Shown: piece by piece, positions 25,268 to 32,702 of the stretch
Layout of the letters: each line of letters starts with the position of its first letter
How positions within the stretch are numbered: the first letter of the stretch is position 1
Assembly (NCBI GenBank): GCA_050305635.1
Contig: JBNLFS010000059.1
Location: 1 to 64,000 of the forward strand
Reading direction: 5' to 3'
DNA: 64,000 bases
Source of the DNA: Thiodiazotropha sp050305635
GTDB taxonomy: Bacteria; Pseudomonadota; Gammaproteobacteria; Chromatiales; Chromatiaceae
The notes under the pieces: model-generated
What the model was told of the DNA's origin: nothing
Databases searched by the model: none
Seen by the model: only the letters and a program-made list of their open reading frames with translations
Position numbers and translations under genes: made by a program

Positions 25268-27043
25268 ATGAGTATTTCACGACGTGAGTTCCTACGCCTG
25301 ATGGGGCTGGCCGGCGCCGCCGGTATGATGCCATCGTCCATCTTCGCGGCGGCCAAGCAACCTGCTGACCTGTATGAGATTCCGAAGTTCGGCAATCTGA
25401 GCCTGCTGCATATCACCGATACCCATGCACAGTTGAATCCGATCTACTTCCGGGAGCCGAATGTCAACCTGGGTATCGATTATGCCTACAACAAAGCGCC
25501 GCATCTGGTGGGCGATCACCTGCTGAAGCATTTCGGCATCAGCCCAGGGGGGATCGAATCCCACGCCTTCAGCTACTTGAACTACGATTCCGCGGCGGCC
25601 AAGTATGGCCGGGTGGGGGGCTTTGCCCATCTCAAGACCCTGGTGCAGCGCATCCGTGACGACCGGGGTCCGGGTAACAGCCTGTTGCTGGACGGGGGAG
25701 ATACCTGGCAGGGTTCCGGCACCGCTTACTGGACCCGGGGCAAGGACATGGTCGGCGCCTGTAACAAGCTGGGGGTCGACGTGATGACCGGTCACTGGGA
25801 GTTCACCTATCTGGACGAGGAGGTCATTGCCAATATCGGCGATTTCCAGGGTGATTTCGTGGCGCAGAACGTGAAGGTGCGCGAAGAGGCCCTGTTCGAT
25901 TACAAATTCCCGGATTTCGACGGCTACAACGAGGATGCGGGCACCGCATTCAAACCCTATGTGATGAAGACCGTCGGCGGCGCCCGGGTGGCGGTGATCG
26001 GCCAGGCCTTTCCCTATACTCCGATCGCCAATCCGCAGCGATTCATCCCCGACTGGACCTTCGGTATCCGCGACGACAAGATGCAGATGGTCGTGGATCA
26101 GGTGCGTGAGACCGAGAAACCGGATGTGGTGGTTGTGATCTCCCACAACGGCATGGACGTCGATCTGAAGATGGCGGCCCAGGTCACGGGGATCGACGTG
26201 ATTTTCGGCGGTCATACCCATGACGGCATGCCGGCCCCCAGCGTGGTTTCCAACGCCGGCGGCAAGACCCTGGTCACCAATGCGGGTTCCAACGGCAAGT
26301 TCCTGGGAGTCATGGATCTGGATGTGAAGGGCGGCAAGGTGCGCGATTTCCGCTATCGCCTGATGCCGGTGTTCTCCAACCTGCTCCCCGCGGACAAGGA
26401 GATGCAGTCCTACATCGACGAGGTACGCGCGCCTTACGCGGATCAGCTCAATGAAGAGCTGGCGGTCGCCGAGGAGACCCTATACCGTCGCGGTAACTTC
26501 AACGGCACCTTCGACCAGGTCATCTGCGATGCCTTGACCACGGTCAACGATGCGCAGATCTCCCTCTCGCCCGGTTTCCGTTGGGGCACCACGGTGCTGC
26601 CGGGGCAGAAGATCACCATGGACAATGTCATGGACCAGACCTGTATCACCTATCCGGAGACCTATCGCCGGGAGATGAAGGGCAGCGAGATCAAGGCGAT
26701 CCTCGAAGACGTGTGCGACAACCTGTTCAACAAGGATCCCTACTATCAGCAGGGGGGCGATATGGTGCGCGTGGGCGGTCTGGACTACGTGTGTGAGCCC
26801 GGCGCCGATTTCGGCAAACGCATCAGTAACATGACCCTCGACAACGGCACTCAGATCGACGCGGACAAGTCCTATGTGGTGGCCGGTTGGGCAACCGTGG
26901 GCTCCCAGGCTCCAGGCGAGCCGATCTGGGATACGGTCGCGAAATACCTGCGCGACCAGAAGGCGGTGAAGATCAAGAAGCTCAATACCCCCAAACTGGT
27001 GGGTGTCGATGGCAATCCGGGTATCGCCGACTATCCCGGGTGA
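25268..27043 (+). CDS. soxB: SoxB thiosulfohydrolase
   Basis: Periplasmic dimanganese enzyme that hydrolyses the sulfate group from SoxYZ-bound cysteine-S-thiosulfonate in thiosulfate oxidation. The start at 25268 gives a Tat signal (SRREFLRLMG) and 591 residues, and GGAGG lies upstream. The metallophosphoesterase domain shows LLHITDTHAQLNP, LLLDGGDTWQGSGT, MTGHWEFTY, VVVISHNGMDVDLKMA and IFGGHTHDGMP. The 5'-nucleotidase C-terminal domain follows (ITYPETYRREMKGSEIK). Other sox genes are not adjacent, as is common in sulfur-storing gammaproteobacteria. The TtrSR-like pair lies immediately upstream. Confidence 0.97.
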   Translation: MSISRREFLRLMGLAGAAGMMPSSIFAAAKQPADLYEIPKFGNLSLLHITDTHAQLNPIYFREPNVNLGIDYAYNKAPHLVGDHLLKHFGISPGGIESHAFSYLNYDSAAAKYGRVGGFAHLKTLVQRIRDDRGPGNSLLLDGGDTWQGSGTAYWTRGKDMVGACNKLGVDVMTGHWEFTYLDEEVIANIGDFQGDFVAQNVKVREEALFDYKFPDFDGYNEDAGTAFKPYVMKTVGGARVAVIGQAFPYTPIANPQRFIPDWTFGIRDDKMQMVVDQVRETEKPDVVVVISHNGMDVDLKMAAQVTGIDVIFGGHTHDGMPAPSVVSNAGGKTLVTNAGSNGKFLGVMDLDVKGGKVRDFRYRLMPVFSNLLPADKEMQSYIDEVRAPYADQLNEELAVAEETLYRRGNFNGTFDQVICDALTTVNDAQISLSPGFRWGTTVLPGQKITMDNVMDQTCITYPETYRREMKGSEIKAILEDVCDNLFNKDPYYQQGGDMVRVGGLDYVCEPGADFGKRISNMTLDNGTQIDADKSYVVAGWATVGSQAPGEPIWDTVAKYLRDQKAVKIKKLNTPKLVGVDGNPGIADYPG

Positions 27044-27112
27044 CTCTTGCGGATTCAGTCGGAGTTACGATGAAACCTTGAAGCGGCATCATGCGGCTTT
27101 CGACATGCTTGA

Positions 27113-27139
27113 CCGTTCCCATGCTCTGCATGGGAACGG
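27113..27139. repeat. REP-like hairpin (CGTTCCCAYGCTCTG family)
   Basis: CCGTTCCCATG pairs perfectly with CATGGGAACGG around a CTCTG loop. A related copy lies at 54105-54129. It stands 70 bases after soxB and may help 3' end formation, but there is no U-run. Confidence 0.7.
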
Positions 27140-27496
27140 CGCTTATCTACTTGCCATGCGGTTATCGACGCAGTTCCCTGGCGATCCATCCCAGTCCCTG
27201 AGGCGCTTGCCAGGCCTTCCCGGGTACGATTCGTGGGCTTTGTTGGTCATTCACGATCGAATGATGCATCAAAACCCATTGACACATCTCATCAAATACC
27301 CCAACTTTATCGGCCGGGCGGGCCCACCGATAATCGGCCGGTTTGCAGGGTGAATCAGAGTCCATTTGATCGCTGCGCGGCGGCAACGTCAGTATAGGAC
27401 ACCACACGATTGTATTTGCAATAGGGGCTTCTGCGTAAAGGATCAGATTCATCCGGGTTATCTTACGATTTGTTGAAAACTGAAAAGGATATTGAA
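27140..27496. other. Non-coding spacer between soxB and the FG-GAP lipoprotein gene
   Basis: An open frame across 27003-27353 has no recognisable protein and overlaps the end of soxB, so I do not call it. Nothing else is visible apart from the hairpin at 27113-27139. The lipoprotein promoter should lie in the AT-richer last 100 bases. Confidence 0.4.
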
Positions 27497-29500
27497 ATGA
27501 AATGGAACTTTGACTTCCTCGTGTGTATAGGGCTGGTATTGTCGGTACTGTTTTTGTCCGGTTGTGGTGGTGACAATGATGATTCCGATCATGTGTCTCC
27601 GTCCGGATATGCCATCGGCGGTTCCGTGTCCGGTCTCACGGGGGAGGGACTGGTGCTGCAAAACAAGGGTGAAGATGATCTGGCCATTACATCGAATGGT
27701 CGGTTTACCTTTCCTACCCGGTTGGAGAGTGGTTCTGATTATGTGATCAGTATCGCCACGCAACCTGCCGGTCAGACCTGTTCGCTGAGCAATGCCAGTG
27801 GAACCCTGGATAATCATGATGTCACTGACATCCTGATCAACTGTCCGCTCCTGCCGCCAAACCTGAGCCTTTCCGTGAGCGGTATCAGACGGCTGCACAT
27901 GACCTGGAACGATGTCGGTGCGGATCACTACAAGTTGTTGAACAACCCGGATGGAAATTCCGGCTTCGTACAGGTAGGAGAGAATATCACCGCTACCGAT
28001 GTGGACACAGAAATTGCCACGCATCTTACCGATTGGGTCAATGACAGCTACCTGCTTCAGGCATGTAACGGCCTGGATGAATGTGTCGATTCGGAGCCAC
28101 AATCTGTCCATTCGCTCATGCTGGATTTGATCGGCTATCTCAAGCCTGATCCTGCCACCGGCTACAGAGACTTTCCACCTTATGGTGAAAACGGTTACCG
28201 GTATGGTTTCAGTGTTGCCCTTTCCGGGGATGGATCAACCCTGGCCGTAGGGGGCCCTGGAGACCATTCGTTAACCACAGGAATCGATAGCGATCCTGTT
28301 GTATCCGGCTATAAAGCGGGTGCTGTGCATGTGTATGTACATGAAGGCAATACTTGGCGTCTGCAGTCCTACATCAAAGCATCCAATACCGATAGCGGTG
28401 ATACTTTCGGCTCCGACCTGGCGCTTTCCGAGGATGGTAACCGACTGGTCGTCGGGGCGCCGAATGAGGCATCCGCGGCTACGGGGGTCAATGGCGATCA
28501 GGCGGATAACTCGGCTGATTCGGCGGGGGCCGTTTACGTATTCGAGCGAAACAATGCCGTTTGGCGCCAGCAGGCGTACATCAAAGCCTCCGACACCGCA
28601 CCGGGCAATAGGTTTGGGAAGGGGCTGTCCATTTCAGAGAGCGGAAATACACTCGCTGTCAACGGGGGGATCAGCGTCTATGTGTTCCAATATGACGGTG
28701 CAGACTGGAAGCAACAAGCGAATATCGTGGCGCCAGGCGAGGGTGTTTCCGTAAGCAGTGAACTCTCCGGTGACGGTCTGGTGCTTGCCATAAGCAGATC
28801 TGAAGACGAAACAGTCTATCTGTATACACTCGATAACAATGTCTGGGCGCAACGGCAAGCGATCACAGCGTCAAATGGCGAGGCCAATGATGAATTTGGC
28901 GACACGCTTGCGCTCTCTGCAAATGGCGATACCCTCGTGGTGGGGGCATTCAGAGAGTCTTCGTCCGCAACGAGCATCAACGGAGACGCAACAAACAATA
29001 ATGCCATCAGTTCGGGGGCCGTCTACTTGTTCGAGCGCGAACAGAACGCCTGGACTCAGACAGCCTACCTCAAGGCATCCAATACCGATGCTTATGATTA
29101 TTTCGGCATCGGTTTAGCACTATCCGGAGATGGTAACCACTTGGCTGTGGGCGCTATTGGGGAGGATTCCCTGGCGCGTGGAATCAATGGTGATCAGATG
29201 GATAATGCCACCGCGGATGTAGGCTCCGCGGGTGCTGTGTATATCTTCAACCGGGATTCCGTGGGTTGGTCTCAGCAAGCCTATGTCAAGGCCACGAATA
29301 CGGATACCGGATATAACTTTACCTTCACATCCGCCTGCGGCACGGAACCCTGTTGGGCAAATGCGGATTTCGGCAGCAGCCTGGCGCTATCGAACGATGG
29401 CGGTTTGCTCGTTGTGGGCGCCGATGAGGATGACTCAGGATATTCCGACAATCCGGAGGACGACTCCGCGCCGATGACGGGCGCGGTTTATATCTACTGA
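27497..29500 (+). CDS. FG-GAP repeat lipoprotein
   Basis: Predicted secreted or outer-membrane lipoprotein of 667 residues. The lipobox is LSGC with Cys23, which fixes the start at the ATG 27497 (AAAAGGA upstream) rather than the TTG 27 bases earlier. Residues ~35-115 form a module (GGSVSGLTGEGLVLQNKGED) shared with the lipoprotein at 52216-53757. A fibronectin-III-like stretch follows (LSLSVSGIRRLHMTWNDVG). The rest holds about six integrin-type FG-GAP blades with the recurring pattern FGxxLALSxDGxxLxVGA and acidic Ca-binding-type loops (INGDATNNN). Likely a surface adhesion or recognition protein. Flanked by soxB and a repeat copy. Confidence 0.85.
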   Translation: MKWNFDFLVCIGLVLSVLFLSGCGGDNDDSDHVSPSGYAIGGSVSGLTGEGLVLQNKGEDDLAITSNGRFTFPTRLESGSDYVISIATQPAGQTCSLSNASGTLDNHDVTDILINCPLLPPNLSLSVSGIRRLHMTWNDVGADHYKLLNNPDGNSGFVQVGENITATDVDTEIATHLTDWVNDSYLLQACNGLDECVDSEPQSVHSLMLDLIGYLKPDPATGYRDFPPYGENGYRYGFSVALSGDGSTLAVGGPGDHSLTTGIDSDPVVSGYKAGAVHVYVHEGNTWRLQSYIKASNTDSGDTFGSDLALSEDGNRLVVGAPNEASAATGVNGDQADNSADSAGAVYVFERNNAVWRQQAYIKASDTAPGNRFGKGLSISESGNTLAVNGGISVYVFQYDGADWKQQANIVAPGEGVSVSSELSGDGLVLAISRSEDETVYLYTLDNNVWAQRQAITASNGEANDEFGDTLALSANGDTLVVGAFRESSSATSINGDATNNNAISSGAVYLFEREQNAWTQTAYLKASNTDAYDYFGIGLALSGDGNHLAVGAIGEDSLARGINGDQMDNATADVGSAGAVYIFNRDSVGWSQQAYVKATNTDTGYNFTFTSACGTEPCWANADFGSSLALSNDGGLLVVGADEDDSGYSDNPEDDSAPMTGAVYIY

Positions 29501-29580
29501 TTCACGGATGGCAGCCGTCAGGATTGCCCCGTTCCATTGTCAAAAGAGTTTAACGAGATCCTGTTATGCTGTGGGTCGAG

Positions 29581-29717
29581 CCGGTTGTGGAGAGCCGATC
29601 AGACGAGTACGGACAAGGCGAAATTCACTGAAGAAGCACAGTTTACCGGGGTAAACGAGCATTCTGTGGCGGATTTCATCGCGGATCGTACCGTACGGTC
29701 AGCAATCGAACAGCCTG
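29581..29717. repeat. ~130-bp repeat, copy 3 (inverted and diverged)
   Basis: Opposite orientation to copies 1 and 2. It keeps the blocks ACAAGGCGAAA, ACGAGCATTCTG, GCGGATCGTACCGT and AACAGCCTG in the same order and spacing as the reverse complement of copy 1, but both ends are eroded. It lies directly upstream of the 59-residue gene and ends about 50 bases before its start. Confidence 0.7.
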
Positions 29718-29765
29718 CCAGACCCATGGCCCTTGCATCTGGGCCGCTAACAGGAGGCTCGACCC

Positions 29766-29945
29766 ATGACGATAGACTGGGAATCGCTGGACCCGGAAGA
29801 GCAGATCAAGTTGCGGGAGGCCTACGGCCACTATCTCGACAGCCTGCCGCCCACCTGCTCACTGGATATGAAAATCGCCCGCTTCAAGGAGTGGCTCGGA
29901 CGTCAGGGGATTCATTTCGAGATGGAAGATCCAATCCGATACTGA
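29766..29945 (+). CDS. Small acidic protein, 59 residues, unknown
   Basis: ATG at 29766 has an excellent ribosome site (ACAGGAGGCTCG) and opens a 59-codon frame beginning MTIDWESLDPEEQIKLREAY and containing SLPPTCSLDMKIARFKEWLG. The helical, charged sequence looks like a real cytoplasmic protein. I recognise no domain. Its last 62 bases overlap the 3' end of the convergent histidine kinase gene, so the two genes share coding DNA on opposite strands. Confidence 0.6.
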   Translation: MTIDWESLDPEEQIKLREAYGHYLDSLPPTCSLDMKIARFKEWLGRQGIHFEMEDPIRY

Positions 29946-31974
29946 CCCCTCCGGGGGTGTTCTCAGCCCAGGCCCGTCCCTGATGAAATTCCGCGATCAG
30001 TCGCACCAGGTAGAGTCCAAGCCCCAGATGGGGGCCCTGCTGCCCCGGTCCGCGCTGGGATTTCATTCTCGTGAAGAGCTGCCCCGGCGCCTCCAGATCC
30101 AGGTGTGATCCCTGGTTTTCGACGCTCAAGCGGGCCCAATCGGGTGACTCGCGACTGACTTCAATCACGATGGGGGTTCCCGGTTGGTGAAAGTCCACCG
30201 CATTGCTCACCAGTTTGTCCATGGCCTGGCAGATCAGATCGGGATTGATCTTGGAGATGACCGGGTTTGCCGGCGTCTGAGCCACGAACAGGGTCTGTGA
30301 ATGACTGTCCTGATAGCCCTGGCAGAGTGATGCCACCAGGTCTCCCAAATCGGTCTCCATTCGTTCCGCATCCTGAAACGCCTGCTCCAGGCGGGTCGCT
30401 TCGCGCAGACGTCTGAGGATCAGATTGAGCCGCTGGGTGCCCTCCAATGCCCGGGTGACATAGGGCGAGTCGTCCAGGGTCTGATCGGTGCTGGCGAGTT
30501 GCAGGTTCTCCAGCGAGGACTGGACCATCGAAAGGGGAGTGCGGAATTCATGGGCGATGCGTGATGCCATGGACTCCAGATAGCGGGTATAGGCCTGGGT
30601 GCGCTTGAGGACCGATGCGAGACTGTCGTCCAGGCGCCCCAGTTCGTCCCGGTAGGTCGCAGCACCGGGTTCTCCGAGAATGCGACCGTCCGGCGAGACC
30701 AATTGCTGATACTTGTCGCTCAGCCGAGTGATGCGCCGGGCCAGAAGAGAGGCCAGCCACAACAGACTGCCGCCGGTCATCAGGAACAGCCCGAGACTCA
30801 GTCCGATCAGGTCCTTGCTCGCGTCCTGTTGCAGCAGCAGGATCTCCTGGCTGCTCTGCTCAACCACCACCGCGCCCTCGATCCGATCCCCGACGCGCAG
30901 CGGAAAGGCGCTGGAGAGCAGGGTCAGGGGCGAGTCCGGCGATGGGTAGCGGTAGACTCCGCCCTGACCCTCGAGCGCCTGCCGGATCTCAGGACCGTCC
31001 AGTTCGCCCAGGCCTTCCCGTTGGGTGAAGGCAGGACGCTGCGGCGCGGCGAACAGCGTCTCCAACAGACCACGCCACAGGCGATCGGTCTGTGCATCCC
31101 GGGTCTGGATTTGGCCCTGACGTCCGATCACCTGCCGTTGTCGGTTGAGCAGGGTGTAGCGATAGTCCTGATGGTTAAGGCTGGACAGATAGTGGTCCGC
31201 CTGCGGGCTTGGCAGGGTGAGGTATGCGAGATTCACATTCTTCCGCCAGCCTGAAGTGGAGGCGATGCCCTGAGGTCGGTGACCCGGTGCATCGACATCG
31301 ATTACCGCCAGGGAGAGTCGTCCGCGGGTGAGGGTGATGGGTATCTGCAACTCCACCCGGTATCCGCGATTCGACTCCTGCCACTCACCGCGCAGGCCGA
31401 GAGGTATCGGGTTGCCCCCGTTGCTGTGCACGCTGACCCAGCCGGGGGCCGGTGTGCCGATGGTGAGTTGACGGGTTTTGCTGTCGTCGCCCGGGACGGC
31501 CAGAATCAGATGATCCCCCTCATCGAGGGCGCGATCGGAGCGGGGATAGACGACGTGCGGGTCGCTGACCTCAATCAGCAGATAGAGCGCTTCCCCGTGG
31601 TGACCCGCCAGCCAGTCGAAGCCCACCGCCGCGCTGGGATTGCTGCGGGCGTTGAAGCGGCGTGTCTGGTTGCTCAGGCCCTGCCACTCCTCGGGGTAAC
31701 CGTCGATATCCGGAGGCGTGGTCAGAGGGTGGACATACAGGCTCGGCCGGGTGCTGCTGACGTCCCTGGGATTGAGATTCGCCCAGTCGATATCCGTATT
31801 GGCCAGCATATCCGCTACGATCTCCGCCCGGTTCAGCAGCAGTCGTTCCTGGGACTGCTTCAGCGAGTGTTCCAGCTGTTTCAGATACTGATAACCCGCC
31901 CAGGGTATGAGCAGCAGGGTCAGCGATACCAGAAGGAGTTTGAAACGCAGCGAATGACGGAATCGGGGCGCCAC
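29884..31974 (-). CDS. pdsS: Proteobacterial dedicated sortase system histidine kinase
   Basis: Membrane sensor kinase of 696 residues. The first helix (FKLLLVSLTLLLIPWAGYQYL) precedes a periplasmic domain of ~330 residues whose front half resembles a CBM9-like carbohydrate-binding fold (TPPDIDGYPEEWQGL, EGDHLILAV). A second helix lies at ~390-412 and a HAMP-like linker follows. HisKA carries His475 in RIAHEFRTPLSM. HATPase_c shows MDKLVSNAVDFH and HLGLGLYLVRLIAEFH. The family is recognised from its partners: PdsR 9 bases upstream and the sortase, target and PdsO genes nearby. The C-terminal 62 bases overlap the small convergent gene. Confidence 0.85.
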   Translation of the reverse strand: MAPRFRHSLRFKLLLVSLTLLLIPWAGYQYLKQLEHSLKQSQERLLLNRAEIVADMLANTDIDWANLNPRDVSSTRPSLYVHPLTTPPDIDGYPEEWQGLSNQTRRFNARSNPSAAVGFDWLAGHHGEALYLLIEVSDPHVVYPRSDRALDEGDHLILAVPGDDSKTRQLTIGTPAPGWVSVHSNGGNPIPLGLRGEWQESNRGYRVELQIPITLTRGRLSLAVIDVDAPGHRPQGIASTSGWRKNVNLAYLTLPSPQADHYLSSLNHQDYRYTLLNRQRQVIGRQGQIQTRDAQTDRLWRGLLETLFAAPQRPAFTQREGLGELDGPEIRQALEGQGGVYRYPSPDSPLTLLSSAFPLRVGDRIEGAVVVEQSSQEILLLQQDASKDLIGLSLGLFLMTGGSLLWLASLLARRITRLSDKYQQLVSPDGRILGEPGAATYRDELGRLDDSLASVLKRTQAYTRYLESMASRIAHEFRTPLSMVQSSLENLQLASTDQTLDDSPYVTRALEGTQRLNLILRRLREATRLEQAFQDAERMETDLGDLVASLCQGYQDSHSQTLFVAQTPANPVISKINPDLICQAMDKLVSNAVDFHQPGTPIVIEVSRESPDWARLSVENQGSHLDLEAPGQLFTRMKSQRGPGQQGPHLGLGLYLVRLIAEFHQGRAWAENTPGGVSIGLDLPSRNESPDVRATP

Positions 31975-31983
31975 GGGCGGGGT

Positions 31984-32676
31984 TCAGGATTTCCACCGGT
32001 ATCCGGCGCCGTAGACGGTATCGATGCGATCGAAGTCGGCATCAATGACCTCGAACTTGCGACGGATGCGCTTGATGTGGGTTGAGATACTGTTGCCATC
32101 GACGAAAATCTGCGCCTCCTGCATCAGCTGGTCGCGGCTGCGCACGTGACCGGGATGACGCACAAGGGCCAGCAGCATCCAGAACTCCGTGACGGTCAAA
32201 TCCAGTGAAACCCCACGCCATCGCGCATCCAGACGGTCACTGTCGAGGCTCAATTCGTTGCGTTGCAGCGGCGCTTGACCGGTATCCGCGCTCTGCGTCG
32301 CGGTGACCCGGCGGAACAGCGCGGCGATTCGCGCGAGCAGGTGGGGCAGGCTGGTTTCCTTGCTGATGTAGTCATCGGCGCCGAGACGCAGTCCTACCAC
32401 CGAGTCGATTTCCGTGTCCCGTGCGGTAAGAAAGATGATCGGCAGGGTGGCGGAGCGGTGGCGCAGTTCTCGGCAGAGTTCGAAACCTCCGTCCACGTCC
32501 TCGCCCAGGCCGATGTCGAGGATCACCAGATCGGGCAACCCCCTGGCAAATGCGTTCAATGCCTCGGTGCGATTGGCATAGCCCCTGACCGCATAACCCT
32601 GACGGGTCAGATAGTCTCGGTAGTTGTCGCGAATGACCTGCTCGTCTTCGATGAGCGCGATGGTTCTGTGTGGCAT
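31984..32676 (-). CDS. pdsR: Proteobacterial dedicated sortase system response regulator
   Basis: OmpR-type regulator of 230 residues. The receiver domain has Glu10-Asp11, the phospho-acceptor Asp54 in DLVILDIGLG, the switch Thr in IIFLTARDTE and Lys in DDYISKETS. The C-terminal winged helix is visible from LDLTVTEFWMLLALV to ISTHIKRIRRKFEVIDADF. It lies 9 bases upstream of pdsS and 27 bases downstream of the GGDEF-EAL gene in one leftward operon. It probably controls the divergent pdsO/target/sortase operon, which is inference from the gene arrangement. Confidence 0.88.
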   Translation of the reverse strand: MPHRTIALIEDEQVIRDNYRDYLTRQGYAVRGYANRTEALNAFARGLPDLVILDIGLGEDVDGGFELCRELRHRSATLPIIFLTARDTEIDSVVGLRLGADDYISKETSLPHLLARIAALFRRVTATQSADTGQAPLQRNELSLDSDRLDARWRGVSLDLTVTEFWMLLALVRHPGHVRSRDQLMQEAQIFVDGNSISTHIKRIRRKFEVIDADFDRIDTVYGAGYRWKS

Positions 32677-32702
32677 GTTTTGCAGGGGTTGCGCCTGTCC
32701 AT

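Noticed and set aside
27003..27353. Open frame between soxB and the lipoprotein gene
   Set aside because: Overlaps the soxB end, crosses a REP-like hairpin and lacks any protein-like motif.
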